Source of the DNA: Treponema vincentii
GTDB taxonomy: Bacteria > Spirochaetota > Spirochaetia > Treponematales > Treponemataceae
Reading direction: 5' to 3'
DNA length: 64,000 nucleotides
Assembly: GCF_018336815.1 (NCBI RefSeq)
Contig: NZ_CP050497.1
Location: 1,860,001-1,924,000, forward strand
Program-made: the position numbers and the translations under genes
Notes under the pieces: generated by a model
Told to the model about the DNA's origin: nothing
The model's input: only the letters and a program-made list of their open reading frames with translations
Database searches by the model: none
Shown here: positions 38,441-47,328 of the stretch, in pieces
Numbering within the stretch: the first letter of the stretch is position 1
Layout of the letters: every line of letters begins with the position of its first letter

Positions 38441-39805
38441 ATGGGGAAGTCTGGAAAAAACACATATACGCAAAAACCACTTTTTACCGATCCTGCGCAA
38501 ACTCCGTTTGTATCGATTGAGGCTGTGGGTGAAATGCTTTCCGAAGTGGAAGCAAAGACAATGATAAGCCGCATTCCTCTTAATCCGCTTGCGACACCTG
38601 AAATGATTGCAGCGCTCAAAGGGGATACCGATCCGCTCGATTGTATTTTTGCCGTTGAATATCGAAAAAGCAAAAGCGGCGTTGAATATCTTGATGCGGC
38701 GTATGAACATATTGTCGAAACGATTTTGACCAGTACGGTTTTTATTCCTTCCGGCTATGGGCATCAATCGCAAGAAGCATTCTTTTATGAAGGACGTGAG
38801 ATATACGGAACGGTTATCGGCGCATTACTCGATAAAGAGGCGGGGAAAGTCTATTACCGCATTATTCCCGACAAGGGGGAGCACGCCGAAAAAATTCGCA
38901 GGTGGCTCAAGAACAAACAAATCAATGCGGTGTCTATTTGGGGCATTCCGACGTATGCGGATGAAAGGAAAAAGACGGTTATTGATTATGCGCTCCGCTC
39001 GGTAGACTTTGTGCCGCCCTTGTCTGAAGGGCAGCATAATGAAAGCGCAATCGGGCAGATGGCGGGTATGAGCTTTAATGAGCAGGAAAGAAAAATCCGT
39101 GATGCCTTGCGAGAGCGGTACAAAGACTATGTTTTTACGGAAGATTTTTATGATGATTATGTCATCGGTGAATATAAAAATCGGTTGTATAAAATTCCGT
39201 ATAGCATACAAAACGATACGGTTATATTCGGGGCGGCTCAAAAGGTGCGTCGCGTTGTTGAATATAAACACGAGGAGGTAGAAATGGAACTGACAAGTAT
39301 AGCAAATGATGAGCTTACGGCAGAAATCGCACGGAGAACAAAAACGGGGCTTTTGTCTGCTCAAGCTGTTGCAGGGGAAATGGGGGTAAAACTGGAAGAT
39401 GCTCAAAAGATGAAAGACTTAGAGACGGCTTCAAGTGAACTTGCTGAACTGAAAAAAGCTGCCGGAGAAATGGCGGTTGCCGATGCGATTGCTTTTGCGA
39501 AAAAAGCGAAAGAAGCGGAACAGGAAGCGGCGGCAAAAAAGGCATTTGGCGAAATGGTCGAGGCGGTGAAGGCAGAAAAAGGCTTAATCAAAGACGGTAA
39601 GCCCTTCGGTGAAATGGCAGTGTTGGTGGATAAATTCTGTCATTTTGAAACCGGTATGAGTAAAGAGCAGGTTGCAGGGGAAATGGATCGCGTGATGAAT
39701 GACGCGGACATTCAAAAGCTCGTGCAAGGGAAAACCGCAACCGCTCCGGTTGGTCAGATGACCGGTGCGGTTGCAAAAAGTGAGCCGGAAGTATACGAAA
39801 TCTAA
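38441..39805 (+). CDS. Prohead protease/scaffold protein
   Basis: The 454 residues combine an N-terminal protease-like half (TVFIPSGYGHQSQEAFFYEG, NAVSIWGIPTYADE, YALRSVDFVPPLSEG, a Mu-I/S78-like order) with a C-terminal Ala/Glu/Lys coiled coil rich in repeated GEM tripeptides, typical of a scaffold. It lies just before decoration and capsid genes. ATG 38441 is preferred behind GAGGTGATGAC. Confidence 0.75.
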   Translation: MGKSGKNTYTQKPLFTDPAQTPFVSIEAVGEMLSEVEAKTMISRIPLNPLATPEMIAALKGDTDPLDCIFAVEYRKSKSGVEYLDAAYEHIVETILTSTVFIPSGYGHQSQEAFFYEGREIYGTVIGALLDKEAGKVYYRIIPDKGEHAEKIRRWLKNKQINAVSIWGIPTYADERKKTVIDYALRSVDFVPPLSEGQHNESAIGQMAGMSFNEQERKIRDALRERYKDYVFTEDFYDDYVIGEYKNRLYKIPYSIQNDTVIFGAAQKVRRVVEYKHEEVEMELTSIANDELTAEIARRTKTGLLSAQAVAGEMGVKLEDAQKMKDLETASSELAELKKAAGEMAVADAIAFAKKAKEAEQEAAAKKAFGEMVEAVKAEKGLIKDGKPFGEMAVLVDKFCHFETGMSKEQVAGEMDRVMNDADIQKLVQGKTATAPVGQMTGAVAKSEPEVYEI

Positions 39806-39820
39806 ACGAGGGGGTGTGAT

Positions 39821-40171
39821 ATGACTGGAGAGCACAGACTTTTATCAGTTAATAAAACGGTTGCAATCGCAGATGTAACAATTCCTGCGGGAGGAGCGCA
39901 GACGCTCGATAATCACGGCATTGTCTTTGTCGGCGACCGCGCGGGGGTTGTGCTGCAAAAAGAAGCGGGCAATCAAGTAACGGTGTCTTTTGACACGCAG
40001 AGGGAATGGACAACGGAGAGCTATGATAGCGCCAATTTGCCGAAAATCGGCGAAAAGGTGTATCTCGGTGCTTCGGATGGCAAGCTCACGAAAACCGCAA
40101 GCGGAAATAAGCTCGTCGGCTACTACTGGGGGACGATTGGGGGTGCGGTGCTTTTTTCGCTTCACGCATAA
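39821..40171 (+). CDS. Capsid decoration-like protein (DUF2190 type)
   Basis: The 116 residues (TVAIADVTIPAGGAQTLDNH, GIVFVGDRAGVVLQKEAGNQ, LPKIGEKVYLGASDGKLTKT, GYYWGTIGGAVLFSLHA) fit a DUF2190-like beta-barrel. Proteins of this kind sit between scaffold and capsid genes and bind the capsid outside. Function inferred from fold pattern and position. Confidence 0.7.
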   Translation: MTGEHRLLSVNKTVAIADVTIPAGGAQTLDNHGIVFVGDRAGVVLQKEAGNQVTVSFDTQREWTTESYDSANLPKIGEKVYLGASDGKLTKTASGNKLVGYYWGTIGGAVLFSLHA

Positions 40172-40207
40172 AAGCAGACCGTACATAACGATGAGGAGAA
40201 AGAAATA

Positions 40208-41272
40208 ATGGAATTTGTATCACATGAAACAATCCGTATGAAAAATGCTACGGAGAAAAAACAGATGTCGTTGCAATACCGTGCGCCGAAGGTGCCTGCC
40301 GGTGAGATGGCAATAAAGGATACCGGCTCCGGTACGCGCACTGAAATCTTTACGCGGGAAATGCTTGCGCGGGCGGTCGGCTTACCGTCAGGGGAAATGA
40401 TGAGCGCAGAGGATTTGCATAAGTTTGCAAAGCAAGCTGTTCTTGACGTATCGCTCGGTATGGCGGAGCATCCTGCCCTTTATTCCTTCATTTACGAAGA
40501 GATTAAAAATGCCGATTTTCCCCGCACAATCAAAGTGATGGAGCTTATCGGAATGCGCGCTGCATTCGGTGTTACCAACGATGGGGAAAGTGTGCCGATG
40601 GCGGATTTTAAATTCGGTAAGCTCGATACGGTTGATTTTAAGACGTTCGCTGCCGGTTATTCCATTTCACGCGGCTGGGTAAACTTCAATGAATTTTGGA
40701 AATTACCGCAAGCGTCAAAAGCGCTCGGTATTGCGCATAATGCCATTCTTGACCATCTGCACCTGTCGCCGATTATTACGCATTCGTATACCGGAGAGGC
40801 TGTTACCAATAAGGTAACAACCGGTAGTACCGACCTTGAGAATGTGTGGCTTACACTGCGGCAAGGGCTTAAAGATGCCCTCAAGCGTACCAATGCAGGC
40901 GGCTACCGGATTCGTCCGACTATAGCCCTTTGTAACTCTGCAACGGCGATGGATGTAGAGGCGGCAATCAAAGGTTTATTGCAAAAAGGTACACAGCTGG
41001 GGCAGCTCGCACAGATTCAGAGTGTTTTAAGTTATGACGGCTGGACGGGTGAAGTCGGCGGAATTAAATACGAGTTTAAAGCTCCGGCTGATAACGAAGT
41101 GTATTTAATCGTTCCGAAGCGTTCGTTTAAGGCGCTTGTAAAAGAAGATTTAACGCACCTTGAACAGCGGGGTAACATTCTCACCCTTTCTGAATTGGAT
41201 GTTGTCGAAACCTTTACCCGTTGCGCGGTTGCCGGGGTTGCAGATGCCGTGCATAAGGTAAAGCTCGCATAA
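40208..41272 (+). CDS. Major capsid protein
   Basis: The 354 residues follow the decoration gene, as capsid genes do. Features are a charged N-arm, then FGVTNDGESVPMADFKFGKL, AAGYSISRGWVNFNEFWKLP and NEVYLIVPKRSFKALVKEDL near the end, consistent with an HK97-like capsid of the Mu/T-like type. A GGAG ribosome site is present. A perfect 11-bp hairpin follows the stop. Confidence 0.8.
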   Translation: MEFVSHETIRMKNATEKKQMSLQYRAPKVPAGEMAIKDTGSGTRTEIFTREMLARAVGLPSGEMMSAEDLHKFAKQAVLDVSLGMAEHPALYSFIYEEIKNADFPRTIKVMELIGMRAAFGVTNDGESVPMADFKFGKLDTVDFKTFAAGYSISRGWVNFNEFWKLPQASKALGIAHNAILDHLHLSPIITHSYTGEAVTNKVTTGSTDLENVWLTLRQGLKDALKRTNAGGYRIRPTIALCNSATAMDVEAAIKGLLQKGTQLGQLAQIQSVLSYDGWTGEVGGIKYEFKAPADNEVYLIVPKRSFKALVKEDLTHLEQRGNILTLSELDVVETFTRCAVAGVADAVHKVKLA

Positions 41273-41278
41273 GGTTTT

Positions 41279-41311
41279 AAAGAGAGAGATGCGTATTTCG
41301 TCTCTCTCTTT
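41279..41311 (+). terminator. Hairpin after the capsid gene
   Basis: AAAGAGAGAGA (41279-41289) pairs perfectly with TCTCTCTCTTT (41301-41311) around an 11-nt loop. Without a long U-run it may act as a partial terminator or RNA stabiliser that raises capsid mRNA. Confidence 0.55.
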
Positions 41312-41333
41312 AATGACAGATCGAGGAGATGAT

Positions 41334-41678
41334 ATGGGAAGTGAAAATATTACCTTACGTATAATGAAAACCGCTAACGGCTGGTATGTTGAGCATGAGG
41401 CAAGTGATGCAACGAACAGTTATACCGTTGAAGGAGATGCGTGGGAAGCGCTCAATCCTGCGCTTGCGGGAACTTTTGAAACGCCGTTTAAAGCGTCGGA
41501 AGAAAACGAAAACAGCGTTGAAAAGCCGAAGATAAGCGAATTAAAAGCAAAGATCAAAACACTTGAAGCGGCGGAAAAAGAGTTACACGACTTGAAAGAA
41601 GCGGCAGGTGATATTGATATTTTGCAGGCGATTGAAAGCGCAAAGAAAGCGCAAGCGCAAACAAATCCGCAAACATAG
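41334..41678 (+). CDS. Hypothetical head protein, 114 aa
   Basis: ATG 41334 follows GAGGAGATGAT. The beta-like N-terminus (ENITLRIMKTANGWYVEHEA) is followed by an Ala/Glu/Lys helix (KISELKAKIKTLEAAEKELH). It lies between capsid and connector genes and may be a head accessory protein. No family recognised. Confidence 0.6.
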   Translation: MGSENITLRIMKTANGWYVEHEASDATNSYTVEGDAWEALNPALAGTFETPFKASEENENSVEKPKISELKAKIKTLEAAEKELHDLKEAAGDIDILQAIESAKKAQAQTNPQT

Positions 41679-41695
41679 AAGGGGGATAGCAGCGC

Positions 41696-42073
41696 ATGAT
41701 CATCACCGAAGAGCTGATACAAAGAATCCGCACTCTGCTTAACGAAGCAATACCGGACGGGGGCAGCGAAGAAAATACGCATTTTTCTACGCTTGATTTA
41801 ACTATCACATTGCAGATATCGGAAAGTGAAAATCATGCGCTCTACCTTTTATGGACGCAAAAAGCGGGCATTATTCAAAAAGATGGAGGCGATATAAAAA
41901 GCATTAGTGCAGGCGGAGAAAGTGTTGAAAAATACACCGTCGCCGATTATGTGAATCTCTGCCTTAAAACTGCGCAAGGGTATAAAGAGGCATGGGAGGC
42001 GGAGCGGAAAAATGCTGGTGCTTCGTTTTTAATCTGCTGTAAAAAAGATGATGATGAGGCGGCGCTATGGTAA
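41696..42073 (+). CDS. Head-tail connector (adaptor-like)
   Basis: The 125 residues begin with a helical region (MIITEELIQRIRTLLNEAIP) and contain VADYVNLCLKTAQGYKEAWE. Position 1 after the capsid group suggests a gp6/gp15-like adaptor under the portal. No strong motif; it overlaps the next gene by 7 nt. Confidence 0.55.
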   Translation: MIITEELIQRIRTLLNEAIPDGGSEENTHFSTLDLTITLQISESENHALYLLWTQKAGIIQKDGGDIKSISAGGESVEKYTVADYVNLCLKTAQGYKEAWEAERKNAGASFLICCKKDDDEAALW

Positions 42074-42459
42074 ATACTGTCAAACAATTACGGAAAGACA
42101 CGGAAAGTATTATCGATGTGAACCCGTCTCTTCTTGCATTTATCCGCCGTGAAAGAGAGAAAAATGAATACGGCAATGTAAGGGAAGTAGAAAAGCGAAC
42201 GGAAATACAGCGGGTGCGGATTGCAGAAATCTCACACAGCGAAACCGACCGGCTTTTGCAAGAAGGATTGTTAAAGACGCATATCGTCAATATCACCGCA
42301 TTCCACGATGCGGATATTCAAGCAGGCGACTTATTCGATTTTCAAGGCAACCGGTATGAAGTCGTTTTTATCCGAAAGATCACTATCGGCGGGTATGCGC
42401 CGGAGAATGCCTACAAGATGTCAGGCAGGGCAAAAGAAATACGGGAGGCAGCCGAATGA
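42067..42459 (+). CDS. Head completion/stopper-like protein
   Basis: The 130 residues end in a beta-barrel-like part (FHDADIQAGDLFDFQGNRYE, VVFIRKITIGGYAPENAYKM) as in phage stopper or head-closure proteins. Overlaps on both sides support translation within the connector block. Confidence 0.6.
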   Translation: MVNTVKQLRKDTESIIDVNPSLLAFIRREREKNEYGNVREVEKRTEIQRVRIAEISHSETDRLLQEGLLKTHIVNITAFHDADIQAGDLFDFQGNRYEVVFIRKITIGGYAPENAYKMSGRAKEIREAAE

Positions 42460-42851
42460 GAGGGATGGAAGCGGTCTTTGCAAACTTAGAGGCGGTAAAA
42501 AAGGAAATGCTCGACGCTTGCGAGATGGTTGCCTGCGAAACGGCCGCCAGTATGGAGCGGTATGCGAAAGAAAACCGCGTATGGACTGATCGAACAGGAG
42601 ATGCCCGCAAGGGATTACGCGGTGTTGCTTCTCGTTCGTCACAGGCAATATCGGCAGGGATTTATCAGGATTTATACGGCAACACCGGAAAAGAATATGG
42701 CTATTGGCTTGAAAACGGAGAGCGGAAATTAGCGGATGGGCAATTATTTGGGCAAAAGTACGGCATATTACGTCCAACTCGGAACGCCCATGCCGGTATG
42801 TTTTTCGACGGTATCGAAAAAGCGTGCGGACAAGCGCTCAAACGACAATAA
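42456..42851 (+). CDS. HK97 gp10-like tail-component protein
   Basis: The 131 residues contain TAASMERYAKENRVWTDRTG, DARKGLRGV, YGYWLENGERKL and FFDGIEKACGQALK, the order seen in HK97-gp10 neck proteins. It probably connects neck and tail tube. Confidence 0.75.
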   Translation: MRGMEAVFANLEAVKKEMLDACEMVACETAASMERYAKENRVWTDRTGDARKGLRGVASRSSQAISAGIYQDLYGNTGKEYGYWLENGERKLADGQLFGQKYGILRPTRNAHAGMFFDGIEKACGQALKRQ

Positions 42852-42863
42852 GGAAAGGAAACG

Positions 42864-43232
42864 ATGCGAAGCGCCTTGTATGCGGAACTGGTAAAACTTT
42901 ATCCGGTATATTACATCGGCAACGTTGGAAAAACGGTAAAAAAGCCGTTTTTGATTATGCAGTTTGAACACGGCATTAAAACAACTTTCGGCCGCTGGAA
43001 TATGGTTACCGTTACGGCTTACGTTGCGGCGGGAGACTTTGCGCTTCTTGATGCGGTATGTGAAAAAGTTATTTCCGCATTGGACGGGAAGCATCTTAAA
43101 CGGATAAACGATGAGAGCGTCTTTTTAGTGCAATACGTCGATTGTTCGGGAGACCTCGTAGAGGATTCTCTTGGAGCAATTTCAAAGCAGCTTAATTTTA
43201 AAATCCCCTCTTTCGGCGGAGGTTTTATGTAA
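42864..43232 (+). CDS. Tail terminator/completion protein
   Basis: The 122 residues (MRSALYAELVKLYPVYYIGN, VTVTAYVAAGDFALLDAVCE, DLVEDSLGAISKQLNFKIPS) and the position just before the tail-tube gene fit a tail terminator. The fold is inferred from pattern only. Confidence 0.6.
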   Translation: MRSALYAELVKLYPVYYIGNVGKTVKKPFLIMQFEHGIKTTFGRWNMVTVTAYVAAGDFALLDAVCEKVISALDGKHLKRINDESVFLVQYVDCSGDLVEDSLGAISKQLNFKIPSFGGGFM

Positions 43233-43298
43233 AGGGAACCGGAAGAAAAAGCATCATAAGCTTTTGTGCCGGTCCTATAAATGGAGGTTAAAAGATTT

Positions 43299-44267
43299 AT
43301 GGAAAAGAAAAACGAATACGGGTATTCAATCGGACAGATGCAGGCAGCGCGTCTGAATGCTGACAAAAGCTGGCCGTCTCCTAACGATTGGGAAGATACC
43401 AATCCTCAAACCGGTGAAGTGAGAAAGCACAGGGGAGGACTCATCGGTAAAATAGGTCCGTTCAACATTGACGGCTGGACGGGGGACGATTTAAAGCTGA
43501 CGGTTCTGTACGGCACCAAAAGAGAAACCTTTACCTTTGCCTCGACCGCTGCGAATAAAAAAGCGGTGAGTGTCGCTGATATGGTAAAAGACTTCAATAC
43601 CGCCTTTAGCGCCCTTGAATCAAAAGGGATAAAGCTCAAAGCGGCTAAAACGGACATCGGATCAGATTACGATGCGGAGTACCTTAAAATCACCACAAAG
43701 GCAGCAGGGGATTTACCCTTTTTTGCCCCGATTGGGTTTCAAGGGAAACTCGCCGAATTACTCGGTATTGTCGGCTATGTTTCGACCAAAGAAGCAAAGA
43801 GCTTCAAAGATGATTTTGACAAGGAAAGCGGTAAAACGGTTGATGCGACGAGTGGACACGGGATTCGCTGTACGGTAAAAGAAGCGGATAAAATAAAGGG
43901 TGTCAATATTACCGCTTCTTTTGCAAGCCTGCCGAATAAGTTCTTTTCCCTTGTTACCGGCAACACGTACAACGAGGAAACGGGAGAGCTGTATATCGAC
44001 AATGCTGGAAGCCCGCCGCTTGTCACCTTCCGTTACTTCGTAGAGCAGTACGAAAAGGGGCAAAACACAAAAGGTAGTTATGCCCGCGTCAAAGCGGTTA
44101 TTTTCCCTTCGTGTCAAACAACGCCAACAGGAAGCGAAGCAAGTGAAGATGCTTTTGGAGCTGTCGAACTGCAAGGCACCGGCGGGGAAAATAAGCGCAG
44201 CAATTTACCGTTAAAGTTTATCAAAGAAATTTCACTTGCCGACTACACGCAGTACGTACAAGGGTAA
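43299..44267 (+). CDS. Major tail (tube) protein
   Basis: The 322 residues lie between the tail terminator and the chaperones, the standard tail-tube position. The N-terminus has SIGQMQAARLNADKSWPSPN and GGLIGKIGPFNIDGWTGDDL; the end shows RSNLPLKFIKEISLADYTQY. The GGAGG at 43283-43287 sets ATG 43299. Unusually long for a tube protein, so it may carry an extra surface domain. Confidence 0.7.
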   Translation: MEKKNEYGYSIGQMQAARLNADKSWPSPNDWEDTNPQTGEVRKHRGGLIGKIGPFNIDGWTGDDLKLTVLYGTKRETFTFASTAANKKAVSVADMVKDFNTAFSALESKGIKLKAAKTDIGSDYDAEYLKITTKAAGDLPFFAPIGFQGKLAELLGIVGYVSTKEAKSFKDDFDKESGKTVDATSGHGIRCTVKEADKIKGVNITASFASLPNKFFSLVTGNTYNEETGELYIDNAGSPPLVTFRYFVEQYEKGQNTKGSYARVKAVIFPSCQTTPTGSEASEDAFGAVELQGTGGENKRSNLPLKFIKEISLADYTQYVQG

Positions 44268-44278
44268 AACAAATCATC

Positions 44279-44303
44279 AGCCCGTCTATTGTTTAGGCGG
44301 GCT
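44279..44303 (+). terminator. Hairpin between tail tube and chaperone genes
   Basis: AGCCCGTC pairs with GGCGGGCT around TATTGTTTA, followed by TCAATCC. It is probably a partial terminator that keeps tube mRNA in excess. Confidence 0.5.
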
Positions 44304-44344
44304 TCAATCCACCTTCAAGAGGAAAGGAGTTTTAAGCAATCGCT

Positions 44345-44926
44345 ATGTTTGAAAGAATACAATCATTTTTCACTAAGACAAGGAGAAACAGCGCAATCAA
44401 AACAGCCGTTGAAGAAGCAACAAAAGTGCCGGAAAGTGAAGCCCAGCGTCTTGCCCTTGCAACCTGCGAATGGGTAGAGCTTTTATGGAACGGAAGTAAG
44501 CAAAAGTTTTTTATTCACAAAACGAATTTTCAAGAGCTTTTAACCTGCGGGAATTTTCCGAATATCTTGTATAAATTTGTCAACGGCGTAAGCGAATCCA
44601 TCGGCGCAAAAGATTTAAAAGTATCAGAAATTGACCTTAAAAAGATGAAAGAGGAAGAAGATGAATTCCTCGTTGAACTTGCAAAAAAAAGTATGGTAAC
44701 TCCGACGTATCAGGAATGTTACGACGCTATTTTGAACATTCGCGGCATCAATGAAAGCAGCCTCAATGATGTTATTCCTAAAGATTTCTTAAACGATCTT
44801 TTTCTTTTCTACCTTACCGATTGGGAGCAAGATGTAAAAAAAAATTTGGGCGCGTTCAATTTGCCCGCTTCGGCAGGCTCGCAAAATACTACAGATGCAA
44901 GCCCAGTAGCTACATCAGAGGCTTAA
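44345..44926 (+). CDS. Tail assembly chaperone G
   Basis: The 193-residue helical protein (SEAQRLALATCEWVELLWNG, QKFFIHKTNFQELLTCGNFP) sits between tail tube and tape measure, the fixed place of G/GT chaperones. Near its 3' end lies a run of nine A (44836-44844) with the heptamer A-AAA-AAA in the correct phase for -1 slippage into the next frame. The rest of the tail is Ala/Ser/Thr-rich. Confidence 0.75.
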   Translation: MFERIQSFFTKTRRNSAIKTAVEEATKVPESEAQRLALATCEWVELLWNGSKQKFFIHKTNFQELLTCGNFPNILYKFVNGVSESIGAKDLKVSEIDLKKMKEEEDEFLVELAKKSMVTPTYQECYDAILNIRGINESSLNDVIPKDFLNDLFLFYLTDWEQDVKKNLGAFNLPASAGSQNTTDASPVATSEA

Positions 44927-45087
44927 ACGATTTTGAAGCCTTTTTGTTCGATGAGGCGTGTCTCGTTGCTGTTGAAGGAGAAAATCAGCAGCGGGAAGAA
45001 AAAGAGAAAGCACAGAAAGCAAAAGAAAAAAGAGAGAAACAATTTCAAAAAGATATGGCAGAGACCTTTGCAGAGGATGATACATAA
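44821..45087 (+). CDS. Tail assembly chaperone T part, made by -1 frameshift
   Basis: This frame is open across the G end and has no ribosome site of its own. After slippage on A-AAA-AAA (44836-44842) the fusion would continue KKFGRVQFARFGRLAKYYRC, GLNDFEAFLFDEACLVAVEG and end in a Lys/Glu-rich coil. The GT fusion spans 44345-45087. It binds tape measure and tube during tail assembly. Only about 88 codons of T are visible. Confidence 0.7.
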   Translation: MGARCKKKFGRVQFARFGRLAKYYRCKPSSYIRGLNDFEAFLFDEACLVAVEGENQQREEKEKAQKAKEKREKQFQKDMAETFAEDDT

Positions 45088-45101
45088 AACGGGTTAGGTA
45101 G

Positions 45102-47249
45102 ATGGGACAGAGTTTAGGCGAGATATATGCGGAATTAGCATTAAAAACAGACAAACTTCAAAAAGGGATTAGAGAATCCAATCGCTCTCTTGCAAAACTT
45201 GAGCAGGATATTGATAACGCAGTTGATAGCATCAATGCGAAGCTCGCTGCTATCGGTACCGCTCTTTCTGCAAGCGTAACACTCCCTTTAACATTACTCG
45301 GAAAAGCCGCGATTGATACCTTTACGAATTTTGAACAGTCCATGCAGAATACTTTTTCTGTTATGGGAGCAAGCGCATCCGAAATGGAAGCCTTGCGAAA
45401 GAAAGCGGAAGACATGGGAGCGAGTACCCGCTTTAGCGCAAGTCAAGCCGCCGATGCCCTCTATAGCTTAGGTTCCGCAGGACAAACAGCTGCGCAAGCA
45501 ATGAACAGCCTCGACGGTGTGTTACAGCTCGCAGGGGCTACCGGAAGCGATTTAGCCTTTACCTCAAGCACGATCGCTTCTACCCTTTCGCAGTTTAATC
45601 TACAAGCAGAAAAGTCAGGGCACATTGCCGACGTGTTTTCATTGGCTATCAGTAAAAGCCAAGCGAATATGACAAAGCTCTCGTATTCAATGAAGTATGT
45701 CGGACCCGTCGCTGCCGGTTTAGGGGTAAGTCTTGAAACCTCAACCGCTGCGTTAATGCGGCTTTATAATACCGGTTTCGGCGGTGAGCAGGCGGGCACT
45801 ATTTTACGGTCGGGTTTACAAAAGCTCGCAAGCGGTACGGATGATGTCAAAAAGAAACTCCAAGAATTAGGGGTAAGCTATGATGAGGTAAATCCGAAAA
45901 CCAATAACCTTGCCGACATAATCGAGCGGCTGAAAAATGCAAATATCGATGTTGCAAAGTCAAGTGAGTTATTCGGGGAGGCAGCCGCTGCCGGTATGCA
46001 AGCGCTGATCGAAGGCGGCGGGGATGCCATCCGCACGATGGACGGCTTACTGCAAGCATCCGACGGGGCGGCAAAAAAGATGCAGGATATTCAAAACGCT
46101 TCTTTTGCCAATACGAAGGCAGAGCTTTCAAGCGCTTTTGAAGCCGTTCAAATTACCCTCACCTCAAATATCATCCCTGCGGTTGATACGTTTGCAAAAG
46201 GCATTACCCGTGTTTTACAGTTTGTTAATGAATTGCCGGTAGGAGTTCAAACGGCAGGAACTGCTCTTGCCGGATTAGCCGCCGCTGCCGGTCCCTTACT
46301 CCTTGTTGCAGTCGGCATTAAAAAGATACAGGCTGAAATGGTGCAGCTCAATCTTGTCATGTCGGCAAATCCTGTTTTAGCATGGGGAGCCGCCGTTGCC
46401 GCCGCTGGTGCTATTGCCCTCGGCATTATTGCGCAGGTGAAAAAAGCGCATGAAGATTATATCCACGGCGCAAAGCGAAGCGTAGAAGAAGTTAAAAAGC
46501 TGAAAGAGGATGCCTTAAAGCAAGGAAATGAAGGACGTAAGATACAGTCTCTTTTTGACGAATATAACACCTTAAAAAACAAAACGCAAAGAACGGCGGA
46601 CGAACAGGAGCGGTATAACAATCTTTTAAAGGAACTACAGACAATCGTCCCCGGCGCAACTGAGGCGTTAGATGCGCAAGGGCAGAAGGTTATACAGAAT
46701 GAACAGGCAATTACCGAAGCGATACGGAAGCGCATTGAAAGTGAAAAAATCCTTAATAATTTGGCTCTTATTAAGGCAAAAAGCAACGTAGCTCATGCGC
46801 AGTCGGTTCTTACATCGGAAGGCGCGAGACTTCCAAGCCAACAAGCGGCATTAGAAAAAACAATTGCCAAAATGGAGCAGGCAGCAAATAGTTATTCAAA
46901 AGCGCAATATCTTAAATCGGAATATGATCTTGCCTTGTTAGAAAATCGGAAAGAAGAAGCGGCGCGTATTTATACTACATTAAAAAACTATGCCGATAAG
47001 GCGCGGCTTGCCAGTGAAATCTCATTAACACGATGGGACACTACCAGTATTGTTAAAGCATTTGAAACGGTTAAAACAAAGGCAGAAAATACCGCAGAGT
47101 CTGCTCGCGCTGCGTTTGAAAAAACAGCTGCGGCTATTCAAGAGAATGAACAAGCCCAAAGAGAGCTTAATGCAGCGATTGAAAAACAGCAGGCATTAGA
47201 AACAGCAGAAAATAACATTAACAGCGCTCCGCAAAAAAAAGAAGCATGA
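45102..47249 (+). CDS. Tape measure protein, N-terminal part (frame broken at A8)
   Basis: The first 715 codons hold the TP901-type tape-measure core: SEMEALRKKAEDMGASTRFS, SASQAADALYSLGSAGQTAA, KYVGPVAAGLGVSLETSTAA and FGGEQAGTILRSGLQKLASG, then two hydrophobic stretches. The frame ends at TGA 47247 just after eight A (47233-47240). Removing one A continues the coiled coil without a break into the following frame, giving about 1592 residues, so the gene is split by one base. Confidence 0.85.
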   Translation: MGQSLGEIYAELALKTDKLQKGIRESNRSLAKLEQDIDNAVDSINAKLAAIGTALSASVTLPLTLLGKAAIDTFTNFEQSMQNTFSVMGASASEMEALRKKAEDMGASTRFSASQAADALYSLGSAGQTAAQAMNSLDGVLQLAGATGSDLAFTSSTIASTLSQFNLQAEKSGHIADVFSLAISKSQANMTKLSYSMKYVGPVAAGLGVSLETSTAALMRLYNTGFGGEQAGTILRSGLQKLASGTDDVKKKLQELGVSYDEVNPKTNNLADIIERLKNANIDVAKSSELFGEAAAAGMQALIEGGGDAIRTMDGLLQASDGAAKKMQDIQNASFANTKAELSSAFEAVQITLTSNIIPAVDTFAKGITRVLQFVNELPVGVQTAGTALAGLAAAAGPLLLVAVGIKKIQAEMVQLNLVMSANPVLAWGAAVAAAGAIALGIIAQVKKAHEDYIHGAKRSVEEVKKLKEDALKQGNEGRKIQSLFDEYNTLKNKTQRTADEQERYNNLLKELQTIVPGATEALDAQGQKVIQNEQAITEAIRKRIESEKILNNLALIKAKSNVAHAQSVLTSEGARLPSQQAALEKTIAKMEQAANSYSKAQYLKSEYDLALLENRKEEAARIYTTLKNYADKARLASEISLTRWDTTSIVKAFETVKTKAENTAESARAAFEKTAAAIQENEQAQRELNAAIEKQQALETAENNINSAPQKKEA

Positions 47250-47328
47250 TGAAGAGCTGGCTCGTCTTGCGAAAGAATGGGAAGCGGAAAAGAAGATCAT
47301 CGATGAGAAAAAACGCTATGCGGAGAAA

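Noticed and set aside
45847-46131. Antisense frame of 94 codons inside the tape measure gene
   Set aside because: Shadow of a strongly coding + strand region, with no start signal.
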